Assembly: GCA_003255025.1 (NCBI GenBank)
Contig: QANY01007421.1
Span: 744,001-808,000 of the forward strand
Direction of reading: 5' to 3'
Length of the DNA: 64,000 nucleotides
Origin: Datisca glomerata
Taxonomy: Eukaryota; Streptophyta; Magnoliopsida; Cucurbitales; Datiscaceae
The position numbers and the translations under genes are program-made. Each line of letters opens with the position of its first letter. Positions within the stretch are counted from its first letter, which is position 1. Positions 1 through 11,887 of the stretch are shown one piece after another. The notes under the pieces were generated by a model. It did no database searches, was not told the origin of the DNA, and saw only the letters and a program-made list of their open reading frames with translations.

Positions 1-137
1 TATCATTCCCATGATACTAATTAAGACTATGTTAGGCTTCTGAATGTTGGGCGTTCTAGTTGTTGTACTGATTTTATAAAAATCAATAGTGTCGGCATAC
101 TAGTTTATAATAATGTCATTTTTGCACACACACATAT
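1..137. other. Unassigned flank before the viral repeat
   Basis: AT-rich sequence with no coding signal. Similarity to the second viral tail copy near 7112 begins only at about 138, so the left junction of the endogenous virus is placed here. It could be host DNA or an earlier insertion. Confidence 0.4.
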
Positions 138-627
138 ATAATGAATGGCATGATGCCTATTCACTTCTTGCTATTCGATTTAGCATTCCATAGATATGGA
201 AATGGGATCTTCAGTGTGATTATCAGAATAAAATCCCCTATTTAAAAAAATATTTTATAAAAAATTGGTGGGATAAGGGGATGAACCCCAATTTACAAGA
301 ATTAACGAATTAACTAAAGCTCATACCCAGGCTTGTTTAGATGCCATGCCAAAGGCTCTTCCAATAGTATCAGAAAATCCATTCATCTTAGCCTAAGGTG
401 AATTGAAAAAACAATTTCCCAACTTATCATAAAAAGAGCTAATTATGAAGATTATGGATTTTATGAAGAATCATTTCCTCCAGCCCATAAGTTCAACAAC
501 AGATACTACCATAAAATCTGCAAGTAGCAAAACAAAATCTAATCATGAAAAGGATGACAATGAATTCAGTCTTCTTGCAGGAGAAAGCCAGGCCCCAGAA
601 GATGACCCTACCATCAATGACTTCTAG
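138..627 (+). pseudogene. Pararetrovirus C-terminal ORF tail, left copy (partial)
   Basis: Reads as the end of the viral ORF and closely matches 7112-7711. Relative to the right copy it lacks about 50 bp near 165 and has a stop where the right copy continues with a Trp codon (at about 627). The only open piece is 445-627, which contains the conserved acidic stretch EFSLLAGESQAPEDDP. It belongs to the preceding, mostly absent viral unit. No enzymatic domain is visible. Confidence 0.75.
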
Positions 628-699
628 GATTCTCTCACCTGCATGATTTCAGATAGGATGGATAAAGCAAGAAAGGAAAGGGTAAAGTATAATTCTGGT

Positions 700-960
700 A
701 TCCCACCAGCAACCGTCGACACATAACGACAATACAAAAGTAGATGCCCACTGACAACAGTAAAAGCTACTTTAATAAAGTAGTTCTCAATTATTAGCAT
801 TGACACAAATCTACTTTAGCTAAAGTAGAGTCCACTACCTGTAGAGTAAAGAAGATAAGGATGAACGACTCTACCTGTCCGGGACACGCAACCTTATCTA
901 TCTTTAGTTTGTTTTATAAAAGGGAGGCTTCACCCTTGTTGAAGCAAGCAAGAAAAAAGC
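700..960 (+). promoter_or_regulatory. Caulimovirid pregenomic RNA promoter, left copy
   Basis: A non-coding block between the viral tail and the primer site, with TATAAAAGG at 915-923 and upstream short repeats built on CTACTTTA/TAAAGTAG. Its position matches the 35S-type promoter of caulimovirids. The right copy at about 7730-7970 has the same layout but a degraded TATA box. Activity cannot be judged from sequence. Confidence 0.6.
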
Positions 961-1017
961 AAGAAATGAGTAAGAAATTCTAGGCGCTCATGTGTTGAGC
1001 ATAGCTCTCTCCCTTTC

Positions 1018-1023
<6 letters not shown>

Positions 1024-1055
<32 letters not shown>
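1024..1055. repeat. (CT)16 microsatellite in viral leader
   Basis: A perfect CT dinucleotide run about 100 bp after the TATA box. The matching position in the right copy (about 8036-8053) is much shorter, so the run changed length after the two ends were formed. Confidence 0.95.
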
Positions 1056-1059
<4 letters not shown>

Positions 1060-1453
1060 CGATTTCCATCTACACATAACAGTAAGTGTTCTTTAAATTT
1101 TCATTTCTTCTTAAGTTCATGAGATCATGTATGGAATAATTTCAGTCTAATATTATCATAATATAACCTCCAGTATTCATCGATCCCGTCCTAACTGAAG
1201 GAATACTTTGGTATATATTGATTATCATTTAATACTTAGTATGAATACTAAGCATATAGTTAGCGTATGTGACCTCAAGTCTTGTATGGGCTAGGTTCGC
1301 TGAGCAAGGAGTGCGTTAAGGACCGTTTACCCCTGTAAAACGTTGATAGTCTACCGAACTATATGTTCTATATTTGCCTAAGTCATGAATGTTGATCAAT
1401 ATGTATCTGGTTGTTTAACCAAGTATTATAGTGCAGTGGAAGCACACCCCAGT

Positions 1454-1467
1454 TGGTATCAAAGCCA
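1454..1467 (+). other. tRNA-Met primer-binding site of the pararetrovirus
   Basis: TGGTATCAAAGCCA differs from the usual plant initiator-tRNA-Met site (TGGTATCAGAGC) at one base. In Caulimoviridae this site primes minus-strand DNA synthesis and defines map position 1. Confidence 0.8.
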
Positions 1468-1599
1468 TGAATAGTCTTGATTATATTATGATTATATTTT
1501 CTTTAAATTATTCATACATGATCAAAAGAAAATATAAGTGAAATTGCTTCTTCTTTGTCATCGGTACCTAATACAGTAACTTCAACTTCTGAAGCAACA

Positions 1600-2520
1600 T
1601 AATTAATAGCTTATCAGAATGTAAAAGAAACCTTAGATAAATGGACAATCCCAAAGGTTAAACCAGAAACCATATATAAAATTGGAACATTTGATTTTAA
1701 CAGTAGAAAAATCATTAAAACATTTGAGCATGCCATACCATTACACAAATATAAGTATGTGCATATAGGATTTGTACAAATTGCATTTAAACCTTTGTCC
1801 TTACTTGGTCAAAATACCAGTATTTAGTGTACTCTCCGAGATGGACGGTGCCTCAACTGGAAAGCATCTCTCAGGGAGTTATTGAAACTAACTTATCCCA
1901 CGGACCTGTTAATTTTAATATATGTTTGAATATAAGTGTTTCACTTTCTGACAGTAATCTCTCTAACGTCTTAGAACTTAGAGTTATTTCGCGTGGTTAT
2001 GAATATCCTCCAGGATCTCCTCCTTTTGGGATACTTTTCAGAATCCATCTGAAGGTTCTCTCCACTTTAAACCCCTACACCAGAAAATAGAGTGAGCAGG
2101 GACATATTGTCCTCATCGACACTAACCTTTTCAGTAGTCAAGTAGTCATCCTTAGGATGATACCTTGGGAGGAAATTACTTTTCCAGATAAGTGGTAAAT
2201 TCCTAATTCTATCCCCACCAGACCAAACATCAGAAAATCTATTGAAGATGTGGTCCAGACTCAAGGAGGTAATATTTATCTTCGCTTTCAGAAACCTCTT
2301 ACTAGAAGCCTTTATAATACTAGTTATAGGAGTAACCTTTCCTATAACATAGATCTTCCAGAATCCTCTAGACCTTCTTCTGTAGAATCTATCAAATCTG
2401 ACATACCAGAAGCCCAAATGAAACGTATACATATATCTGAAAACCAAATAGCTCATGCAGTCTATGAAGATAGACCCAACATCAGAAGGCTCAATAGCCC
2501 AACCGTAAGTGATATGTAAT
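1600..2520 (+). pseudogene. Pararetrovirus movement protein region (decayed)
   Basis: A first frame (about 1617-1826) carries the caulimovirid movement-protein phrase HIGFVQIAFKPL. It is followed in another frame (1827-2090) by the GPVNFN and VSLSDSNLSN segments of the 30K-superfamily core. The open piece 2250-2519 continues into the region downstream of that core. In the family this protein enlarges plasmodesmata for cell-to-cell spread. Here it is split over at least three frames with stops, so no product is expected. Related sequence occurs on the minus strand at 30480-31160. Confidence 0.75.
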
Positions 2521-2530
2521 TCGACATTTA

Positions 2531-3300
2531 ATGGATTTTAAACCCAATAGTGAATTGCGTAAGCACCTAAACAAGGATTTTATGCAAGATAAATATCAAG
2601 AATTCCGATTATGGTATTTTCAATCCCATACTCCTCAACAGTTAAAAACCCTCAAAGACCAGTATTATTACTATATTTGGAGTAACCAGATCCTTAGATC
2701 TTTCCCAGAATGGTACTGTGAGGTTACTAAGAAAGAACCCTTTCTTAATAATGATAATATTAATGTCATCACAATAATACAGAAGAATTGGATTACGATA
2801 ACAGGTAAATCTTGCCAAACTGTCCATCATCCACCATTATCGTTAGAGTTAGCTCCTATCAATGAGAGCGCTAAACCTTTAGTCATCTCTCCTTATGTTG
2901 AGATTCTAGAACAACCCAATCAGGAAACCTTAAAGGTAAAAGACATAGTACCTTTAACCAAACAGAATAACTATACCAACATTTTCCTCCAAACCGTAGG
3001 TAACTAACTTACCCATATAGAGGAACATGTAGACAATATACATGACAAAATTGAAGACCAAAAGAATAAAGGTCCAGAGAAACCTAAATCTCTTAACCTT
3101 CAACCAATAAATATCAAGCCTCCTCTTCAAATTCACAACTTTAAGTTAAAGTTTACTAAGAAAGAAGAAGACTTTATAGCCACTCTCATTAGAAAAATAA
3201 AAAATTTAAAGATCAGTGAGCCAGAATCTTCAGGATCAAAATCCCCAAAGCAGGTTAATATGATGAACCATGGTGATTCATCTGTACCAGTAGCTGAGAA
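2531..3300 (+). pseudogene. Pararetrovirus polyprotein linker between movement and capsid domains
   Basis: Open from 2531 to 3007 (158 residues) and then interrupted. Aromatic-rich runs such as QYYYYIWSNQ resemble the spacer between movement and capsid regions of petuvirus/florendovirus polyproteins. No catalytic motif is seen. Assignment rests mainly on its position. Confidence 0.55.
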
Positions 3301-4628
3301 TGAAAGAGAAGAATATACTCTTTCTCAAATTCTTGACCTTTAGAAAAACATCGATGATAGTCTCAACAATCTTACTTACCCCAAGTCTACCCAGCGTATG
3401 GCTTTACTTGGACTTGATAATTATTACTATCCTCGACCTACCCCTCAGGATATTTTGTATGAAGAAAATTACCTTCATACTCAAAAATCTTACCACAATA
3501 AAACTATGTATGAATGGAACATAAATGGTAAATTTGAATATCAGGTTTTCAAAACCATACATCATATGATTATGTATGCTTTCGTATGTAAACAGAATGG
3601 CGATTCTAATCATCAGATAGACATATTTCTTATCAATGGCTTTACCGGTATTCTAAAAGGATGGTGGCATAATTGTCTCACTAAAAGACAAATGGATTAA
3701 ATCTTAAACGCCTCTTAGATTAAGATCAATCCTTTTAATCATACCGAAATCCAAACTGAAGATGCTCGCTATACTCTACCCCAAACCATAATTCATAATT
3801 TTATTGGACCAAGAATTACTAATACAGACCATCACAAAGAGCTTTAACAGAACCTTCATTGCCCTTCGCTCACCCATTTTAAATGGTACAAGGATGTTTT
3901 CCTAATAAAGGTCATGCAACATACGGATGCCAAAAGTGACCATTGGAAAGCCAAATTCATTGATGGCCTTCCTAATCTTTTTGCTGAAAAAGTTCGAAAG
4001 AAACTTAGGGATAAACACAACCAAATTGATATTCCCTATAATCAGCATACTTATGGATCGCTCATTGTAGTTGTTATTGAAGAAGGTTTAGCCCACTGCA
4101 ATAATCTTAAACTTCAACAGTAAATGAAAAAGCAGAACTTGTCCAACAGACAAGAATTAGGTGAATTTTGTGATCAATTCACCTATGACACTAAAATACA
4201 GTACCCTTCAAACCTCCAGGAACCCTAGACCTAAAAAATATAAAAGGTTTCATTCCAGAAAAGCTTCGAAGAACCCTAAATATGATCCTAACATTCCCAA
4301 AAAGAAATTCAGGAAAAAGAAAGTTCCTGCTAAGAAAGACAGATCGGAAGTTAAGTGCTTCAGGTGTGGTGCTAAAGGGCACTATGCTAACAATTGCAAA
4401 CTCAAACAAAAAATTCATGAGTTATCTCTAGATGAGGAAACTCAACAGAAAATCCTTAACTGTATTTCTGACAAAAACAACTCCTCTTCAGTATCCAGTT
4501 CAGAAAATGACCTTGTAGAAATCTATTCTTCTGACTCAGATTCCTCTTCTGAGCAGATTGAACCTTGTTGCAATAACAAAGAATTGCAGCACGCTAACAG
4601 AAGCCAACTATTGGAAAGCAATTGCTGA
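3300..4628 (+). pseudogene. Pararetrovirus capsid region with CCHC zinc knuckle (decayed)
   Basis: The capsid core is visible at 3398-3700 (YYYPRPTPQD, NGFTGILKGWW) and continues at 3914-4123. The segment 4161-4628 is Lys/Arg-rich followed by a zinc knuckle CFRCGAKGHYANNC at 4356-4397 (CX2CX4HX4C, all four ligands present), then a Ser/Asp-rich acidic tail. This layout is typical of caulimovirid coat proteins, where the knuckle binds RNA during packaging. Stops at 3700 and 4123 and frame changes separate the parts. Confidence 0.82.
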
Positions 4629-5008
4629 GATGAATGGCCTTGATCTAGGACATCCTAGTATCAATGTTCTTACTGAAACATAAAAGCATATGCTCAACTT
4701 TGCTGATCAAGTAAAAAATCATATATAAAGATCATCTCAAGGAAGAGATTCTCCCTCCAATTGAGAATTACAGTATGCGAGAAATCATGAATCGTATACA
4801 GAATAAGGTTACAGAAAAACCTATAACTATTCAGGATTTGAAGATGGAAGTCAATCTTCTAAAATCAGAATTCAGACAATTACAAACTGTTCCTCAAATT
4901 ATTTTTTAGGATCTTACCGTTATTAAGCAAGAGCTTCCTTCTAAAGGCAAGGAACCTATACCTGAACCAGAATGTTCTTCTCCGAAGGATAACGGTAACC
5001 AATACCTT

Positions 5009-5191
5009 ATGATTATGAATAAGGTAACTTTTCAAAAATGGTATACTAGAATTACTTTTATTATTAAACCTGATTTTATAATAATAGACATTATCGCCCT
5101 TATTGATACAGGGGCAGATACGAACTGTATCCAAGAGGGTTTAATCCCTACGAAATATTTTAGAAAATCACTCAATCTCTTAATAGTATAA
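5009..5191 (+). pseudogene. Pararetrovirus aspartic protease fragment
   Basis: Contains LIDTGADTNCIQEG, with the DTG catalytic triplet starting at 5105. It sits between capsid and reverse transcriptase, as in caulimovirid polyproteins, where it cleaves the polyprotein. The ORF stops after 60 residues, so the C-terminal half of the domain is lost to frame changes. Confidence 0.8.
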
Positions 5192-5679
5192 GTGGTAACA
5201 AAATAAAAATTGAATTTAAAATATCAGAAGTTTTAATCTGCAAACAAGCAATTTGTTTACCTATTTTCTTTGTTTTTTTTAAAACATGACCTAGAATATT
5301 ATCCTATGCAATCCTTTTATGTGCCTCTTGATGCCTATGGATAAAATTGACAGTAATGGTATTTCTACTACCATTAACAATAGAAAAATTATTTTTGAAT
5401 TTATTACAAAACCATATACGAAATAATTAGATCTTATGCAGAACAAAGAAAGTCAGATTAATTTTCTTAAAAAAGAAGTTCAATTTATGACCCTTGAACA
5501 GAAAATCCAACAGTCTTCTGTTCAAAATAAAATCAAAATGATTTTAACAGAATTTCAAACAGAAATTTACGGGTTCTGCCACATGCTTTTGGAATAGAAA
5601 AAAGCATATGATCTCTTTACCATATCACCCGAATTTTGACAAAAAATATATTCCTACAAAATATAGACTTAGCTAAATG

Positions 5680-6380
5680 AAAAGGAATACCTTGAAATCT
5701 GTAAAAAAGAAATTGAATCTTTACTACAGAAAAAACTCATTAGACCTAACAAGTCTCTCTGGAGTTGTATAGAATTTTATGTATATAAGAATGTTATGAT
5801 TGAACGAGGGCAACCTCTCTTAGGCATCAATTACAAACCACTTAATGATTCCCTCCAATGGATTCGGTATCCCATTCCGAATGAAAAAGATCTTTTAGAT
5901 CGCTTAAATCATTCAATAATTTTTTCTAAATTTAATTTAAAATCAGGATTTCAACCAATTCAAATTTCTGAACATGATAGATATAAAACAACATTTACTG
6001 TTCCGTTTGGTCGTTATGAGTGGAATATTTTACCATTCGGGGTTAAGAATGGACCTTCAGAATTTCAATATATCATGAATGATATTTTTAATTTGTATAC
6101 TGAATTTATTATATACTATATTGATGATATTTTAGTCTTCTCATCATTTATAGATCAGCATGTTAAACATCTGCATATATTTAAGCTCGTGATAATAAAA
6201 AATGATTTAGTTTTATCTACATCTAAGATGAAACTGTTTCAAATCGAATTTAGATTTGTAGGACATAATATTTCTAATGAAACTATTATTCCTATAAAAA
6301 GAAGCATAGAGTTTGCACTCAAATTTTCTGATGAAATTAAGGCTAAAACTCAATTACAAAGATTTTGTAGGAAGTCTTAA
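5680..6380 (+). pseudogene. Pararetrovirus reverse transcriptase (partly open)
   Basis: Palm and fingers motifs are readable in 5796-6380: LLGINYKPLN, FSKFNLKSGF, TTFTVPFGRYEW and the polymerase active site YIDD at 6117-6128. A short in-family stretch precedes it from about 5680 behind a stop. The catalytic aspartates are present, but the ORF is only 194 residues and loses frame at 6380. The product would copy pregenomic RNA into DNA; this copy cannot do so as a whole. Confidence 0.88.
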
Positions 6381-6539
6381 TTATATTAAGGACTTTTATC
6401 CGAATTGTACCCATGATAGTTCTATCATTTACAGTAGACTCAAGAATTATCCTTCTCCTTGGACAAAAGACCACACATTAGCAGTAAGAAAAATAAAAGA
6501 GAAGATACAACAATTGCATTGCTTATCTTTACCTAACCC

Positions 6540-6970
6540 ATTATGGAAAAAAATGTTGAAACAGACGCGACAAATCTAGGCTGTGTGGGATTCTTAAACA
6601 AGTAAATCCTAGTAACTAGAAGGAAGAACTCCTTAGATTTACTTCTGGAGTTTGGAAAGGACCAGCACTTAATTACCCGACCATTAAACAGGAATGTTTA
6701 ACCATTGTTAAACGTGTGCTAAAATTTCAGGATGATTTACTTAATCATCATTCTTTTATAAGAGTTGACTGCTCTGCAGCCAAACAAATTTTTAAGCAAG
6801 ACGTACAGAATCTACCTTTTAAGCAAATTTTTGCCTCTTGGCAGAGTTTATTATCAGTATTTGACTTTGATATTGAACATATCAAAGGTGAACAGAATTC
6901 TTTACCATCCGAAGATAAATATAGTTATTGGGATTATATCGATTCATTTACCTACGTCTTTTATTATTAG
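6540..6970 (+). pseudogene. Pararetrovirus RNase H domain (decayed)
   Basis: The segments LNYPTIKQECLTIVKRVLKF, IRVDCSAAKQIF and FDFDIEHIKGEQNSLP are characteristic of the caulimovirid RNase H. Stops near 6580 and 6619 break the start of the domain. The open part is 6716-6970. Confidence 0.82.
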
Positions 6971-6999
6971 AATCTCGTGCAAAATCACACGTGGTTTAT

Positions 7000-7711
7000 C
7001 AAAATCTATCCCTAGCTCCTTAAAAATGATCTGCGAAACTAGTTTCTCGTTTGGTGGATTAAATTTGAGATTTCTATTGAGACTTTATCAGAAGCGGTCC
7101 GAACAATATTTAATGAATGACATGCTGCCTATTCACTTCTACCAGCAAACAAGAATATATCAGTCACCAAATCTGTGGCTCATTTTGCTATCTGATTTAC
7201 CATTCCATGGGTATGAAAATGAGATCTTCAGTGTGATTATCAGAATAAAATCCCCCGTTTAAAAAGAGTATTTAATACAAAATGGTGGGATAAGGGGATG
7301 AACCCTAATTTACCAGAATTAATGAATTTAATTAAAGCTCATACACAAGCTTGTTTAGATGCCATTCCAAAAGCTCTTCCAAGAGTATCGGAAAATCCAT
7401 TCATCCTAGCTCAAGGTGAATTGAAAAAATAATTTCCCAACTTATCAGAAAAAGAGCTAATTGTGAAGACTATGGATTTTATGAAGGATCATTTCCTGCA
7501 GGCCATAAGTTCAACAGCAAATACTACCATGAAATCTGCAAGTAGCAAAACAAAATCTAATCATGAAAAGGATGACAATGAATTCAGTCTTCTCGCAGGA
7601 GAAAGCCAGGCCCCAGAAGATGACCCTACCATCAGTGACTTCTGGGATTCTCTTACTTGCATGATTTCAGAAAGGATGGATGAAGACAAGAAAGGAAAGG
7701 GTAAAGTATAA
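7000..7711 (+). pseudogene. Pararetrovirus C-terminal ORF tail, right copy
   Basis: Continues from RNase H through several frame changes. The final open piece, 7463-7711 (82 residues), ends in a basic run. It is the partner of the left tail at 138-627 and is longer because the left copy has a premature stop. Function of this tail is not known to me. Confidence 0.7.
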
Positions 7712-7729
7712 TTCTTGTCTCCCACTAGC

Positions 7730-7970
7730 AACCGTCGACACATAACGACAAATCTACTTTACAAAAGTAGATGCCCACTAACAACAGTAAAGCTACTTTA
7801 ATAAAGTAGTTCTCAATTATCAGCATCAAGACAAATCTACTTTAGCTAAAGTAGACTCCACTACCTGCAGAGTAAAGAAGATAAGGATGAACGACTCCAC
7901 CTGTCCAGGACACGCAACCTTATCTGTCTTTAGTTTTTTTTATAACAGGGGGGCTTCACCCTTGTTGTAG
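7730..7970 (+). promoter_or_regulatory. Caulimovirid promoter, right copy (TATA box degraded)
   Basis: Matches 700-960 block by block, but the TATAAAAGG motif is altered to a TATAACAGG-like sequence near 7940. The two copies have therefore diverged since integration. Confidence 0.55.
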
Positions 7971-8475
7971 AAAGCAAGAAATAAGTTAGAAATTCTAGGC
8001 GCTCATGTGTTGAACACAGCTCTCTCCCTCTCTATGTACTCTCTCTCTCTCTTTGTCATAAAATAATAAATTCTTGAGTTTTGATTTCCATCTGCACATA
8101 ACAGTAAATGTTCTTTAAATTTTCATTTCATCTGAAGTTCATGAGATCATGTATGGAATAATTCAAGTCTAATATCATCATAATATAACTTTTAGTATTC
8201 ATCGATCCCGTGCTAACTGAAGGAATACTTTGATACGTGGTGATTAATATTACATACTTAGTATGAATACTAAGAATATAGTTAGGTATGTGACCTCAAG
8301 TCGCGTATGGGCTAGGTCCACCGAGAAAGGAGTGCGTTAAGGACTGTTTACCCCTGTAAAACGTGGACAAGTCTGCCTAACTATGTGTTCAGTATTTGTC
8401 TAAGTCATGAATGTTGATCAGTATGCATCTGGTTGTTTAACCATGTATTCGAGGGTAGTGGAGGCACACCTCAGT

Positions 8476-8483
8476 TGGTATCA
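8476..8483 (+). other. Truncated tRNA-Met primer-binding site; right viral junction
   Basis: TGGTATCA matches the start of the primer site at 1454, then the sequence departs into a (TA)n run. The viral copy therefore ends within or right after the minus-strand primer site, where the virion DNA carries a single-strand discontinuity. Confidence 0.65.
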
Positions 8484-9239
8484 CCAAGGAATGCTGATCA
8501 ATATATATATATATATCATAATTGTGCCTCTACTCTATGGAATATTTACAATTTTCCCATGTATTTTTGCATATTTATGTTTTAGCCCTTGAATTAATAC
8601 GTATCAACATTTGAACCTAAAGCTTTTGGTTAATTAACCTTTGATGCCTAAACTTTTGTATATTATAATTTTGGCCCATAAAGTAGTCTTATGTAGCCTG
8701 GCTTGTTTCATCGGTGGAATCTACCCCTCAGCCCTTCCCTCTTCAGCTAGCCTTTCCTTGTCAATTACGGAGAACTTTCTCAATTCAATTGTCAATTTTT
8801 AAATCTATATCACTAGTTTAAGCCCTCTTATGGTCTTTGTAGTAGTTCCGCTTTCACATGCTCTTTAACTTGCCCTATCTGCCGTCCAATCCACGTACAT
8901 TTATTATACTCTATAAATATGGTAGAGACGGCTCTCTGCCCGTCTCTCCTTGATTGATAGGCTCGGTAGACTAAGTAAGTACTTGCATTGTCCAATACTT
9001 CTCTTGTTAGACTAGATCCTAAACAAGCCTTTTATTTGGTAGGTAACATTGATGAAGCTACTGTGATGGATAATAAGAATTCTAGGCCTATATTTCTGTA
9101 AATTATGTTTCTACTTTTAATTTTAAAAATGATATAACTCTTATAATTTGAGATTGTAAAACAAATTATCTAATTATTTTATGTTAATTTCAAAAATTAA
9201 AGACAATCCAAATATTATGACTCCATTTATTGTGATCCT
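8484..9239. other. Intergenic spacer
   Basis: AT-rich with a short (TA)n run at about 8501-8515. No coding motif, LTR or clear terminal repeat was recognised. The last part may be the leader of the copia remnant that follows. Confidence 0.4.
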
Positions 9240-11340
9240 AACTTTGGCAATCCAACGGTATTGCTTTTAGTTCCGTTGGACCATGATGTGGAACCAGAGA
9301 AATTCTGTGATCTGAATTTTGAGAGGTGGCAGCAAAAGACTGAGAGATTCTTGAATCTTATGAGATTCTTGACTGAGAATGATCTTTAAGCGGTTGATGC
9401 TAAGATGCATTCTAACTTTTTGTGCCAGAACCACATCATGAACGGTTTGATCGATTACATGTATAACTCAAAGAAAAGGGCCAAGGAATTGTGGGATTCT
9501 TTAGACAAGAAGTATAAGATTCGGGATAGCAGAGCCAAACAAATTATCTTGGGTCGGTTCCTTGAGTGTAACATGCAGGACTCTAAAACCGTTATCAGTC
9601 AAGTACAAGAATCCAGATAATCTTATACAAGATTCATAATGAGGGGATGTTAAGCGAGTCATTTCAAGTGTTATCGTTGAGAAATTTCCTCCTACATGGA
9701 ATGATTTCAAGAATTACCTTCAGCAAAAATGATTGCAAATAAGCGTTGAAGACCTTATCATTAGACTTCACATCAGAAGACAATGTAGGTGCTGAGAAAA
9801 GAGGCAATAATGCATCTGTGGCCAAGGTAAATGTTGTGGAACATGACAAACATTCCAAGAAGAAAGAAAAAAGGAACAAGTTGGGTGCTAAAGGTAGAGT
9901 TACCAAGAAGTCAAAATTCCAGGGAAAATGCTTCAATTGTGACGAGATGGGTGACAAGTCTTCGGAGTACAGACTATTGAAGAAGATAAACAACAACGTA
10001 GCCAACATGGTAGATGAGATCTCCAAGGATGTTGCAGGGATAAGCATATCAACATTGGTTTCTGAAGTGAATTTATTTGGTTCCAACTAAAGGAATGGCG
10101 GATTGACGCTGGTGCTACCAAGAACATCTACTTAGACAAGGGACTGTTCACTTCATTCAAACCCACTAATAACTAGTAATTTTTGTTCATGGGGAACTCG
10201 ACCATATCTAAGATCAAGGGTCAAGGCAAAATGATCTTAAATAAAACGCTGAAAAGGAAGTGGCTCTAAAAACTACATATTCTATGAGTCGTAGATATGC
10301 AAGTATCTGGTAATCAAGACTCTACTCAAGAAACACGGTTCCCATGTGGTGTTTGAGTCTACTAAGGTTTTTATCCCCAAGAGTGGAATGTATGTGGGAA
10401 GGGCCTATGTAATTGATAGGTCACTGTATGAGAAGAATAATTCTTTGCTTACTTGCTTGATTCTTCCAAAATTTGGCATGGTGGACTAAGTCATGGTGGA
10501 TCATACCCGCTTTTCATTTTGATTCAAAACATAAGTGTGGAACTCGTGTTAAAGCTAAACTAACAAGGTTTTCATTCCAATAATTAAAACAAACTAAAAC
10601 CCCTTGATTTTAATTGACAGTTATTTGTGTTATTTAAAATATTTATAAACTAGTTGTCACAATAAATATTTTATTATTTTTTTATGATAGCACAAAATAT
10701 TACTATATGTACTTGTTTAAAAGCAAGGATAAAACAATAGAGAAGTTTGCTTTCTATAAGAATGAAGTTGAGAATCACCTTTTGAAAGTGACCGACGTGG
10801 TGAATACGAATCACCTTTTAGAAAATTGTGTTCACAACATGATATTATACACAAAACCACAACACCTTATTCGCCTTAACAAAATCGTTTTGCTGAACAC
10901 AAAAATCCTAGCTTGAAGAAAATGATGAATGCAATGACAATACGTTCTTTGTTGCCTCAAAACATGTGGGAGAAGTTCCTTTGTCAGCTAATTATCTTAT
11001 AAGTAAGACACCTGGAAAGAAATAAGACGAAACCCCGAATGAGTTATGGAAAGGAAGAATGGCCTTTATTACAAATTCTTGTGAATTTAGGGATGTCTTG
11101 AAAAAGTGGCAATACATTTACCTAAGAAATTAAAGATAGGTCAAAAAATGATTAATTCCATCTTCATTGGTAATGCACATAACTATAGTACTTATTGGTT
11201 TCTTGTGTATGATTAAAACATCCCTGATATACATAAAAACACAATTATGGAACCTAAAAAATACATCATTCTTTGAGCATGTATGTTCTTGTAGATCCAA
11301 AGAGCAATCAAGTTCGTTCTCCATATTTAAGGATGAATAA
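9240..11340 (+). mobile_element. Ty1/copia remnant 1 (gag, protease, integrase pieces)
   Basis: Three pieces lie in the normal copia order on one strand. The gag is at about 9250-10090, with ELWDSLDKKYKIRDSRAKQI and a degenerate zinc knuckle (CFNCDEMGDKSSEY, lacking the His and the last Cys). The protease start is near 10100, where IDAGAT replaces the usual DSGAT. Integrase remnants are at 10707-11080, and the stretch up to 11340 reads like the integrase C-terminal side. There is no RT and no LTR. Frequent stops show it is old. The right edge abuts opposite-strand gypsy sequence. Confidence 0.75.
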
Positions 11341-11344
11341 ATAA

Positions 11345-11880
11345 TCATAGGAAATGTACTCTCCTCACCTAAATATGCATATTTCATATGTGAGGGCAAG
11401 GCTTCAGCTCCAAAATGGGTGTTAATTCAATAAAGGGTAAAGAGGGCTTGAACTTTCTTTCAGATAGTTGTAGTGATTCAAACTGTATTCTAGCACTAGA
11501 GAGTGGGTATTTAGCTTCGAGCAAACTCATTTCATCAAAAAATAAGGTTGAAAACTTAATTCTATGACAATTTCTACTTAATATCTAAACCATGATGGGA
11601 TCGATGACTCCTATAGCTGTGCGTTCTTCCACATCATCATTAGAAAATTTCATGGCATTAAACACATTAAAGGTGATTTGCTGGTCATTGACTCTCATGG
11701 TCAATTCCCCTTTATGAACATCAATGAGGGTCCTTCCTATGGCCATCTCAAGAATAATTGGCACCTCTTTATCAGATTCATAATCCAAGATGATGAAGTC
11801 TACAATAAAAATGAACTTGTTAACTTTTACTAACATATGTTCAATTTTTCCTTCAGGGAGTGCATAAGATATTTTAGCTA
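11345..11880 (-). pseudogene. Gypsy (Athila-like) protease fragment, separate copy
   Basis: The minus-strand piece 11585-11836 reads VKVNKFIF...ILDYESDKEVP...DVHKGELTMRV, a close relative of the protease at 19167-19439. It lacks the FLDTGR segment seen there because of a short deletion. The rest of this copy is missing on both sides. The probable LTR of the next gypsy element begins at about 11888, so this may be the target into which that element inserted. Confidence 0.65.
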
Positions 11881-11887
11881 GCTAAAA

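Larger units (their letters stand above)
138..8483 (+). mobile_element. Endogenous pararetrovirus (Caulimoviridae, Florendovirus/Petuvirus-like), terminally redundant
   Basis: In order on the plus strand: a tail plus promoter region (138-1453), a tRNA-Met primer-binding site (1454), movement protein, capsid with zinc knuckle, aspartic protease, reverse transcriptase, RNase H, C-terminal tail, promoter, and a second primer-binding site that breaks off (8476-8483). The distance between the two primer sites is 7022 bp, which fits one caulimovirid genome. The ~1.3 kb at each end is a direct repeat. This is a circularly permuted, redundant genome rather than an LTR element: the repeat includes coding sequence and lacks TG...CA ends. 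Every ORF has stops and frameshifts, so the copy is dead. The genus is inferred from domain order and motif wording; a phylogeny would be needed to fix it. Confidence 0.88.

Noticed and set aside
138..8483. Reading the 1.3-kb direct repeats as LTRs of one retrotransposon
   Set aside because: The repeats include the end of an ORF, lack TG...CA ends, and the primer site lies at the repeat end as in a circular caulimovirid genome; the domain motifs are caulimovirid.
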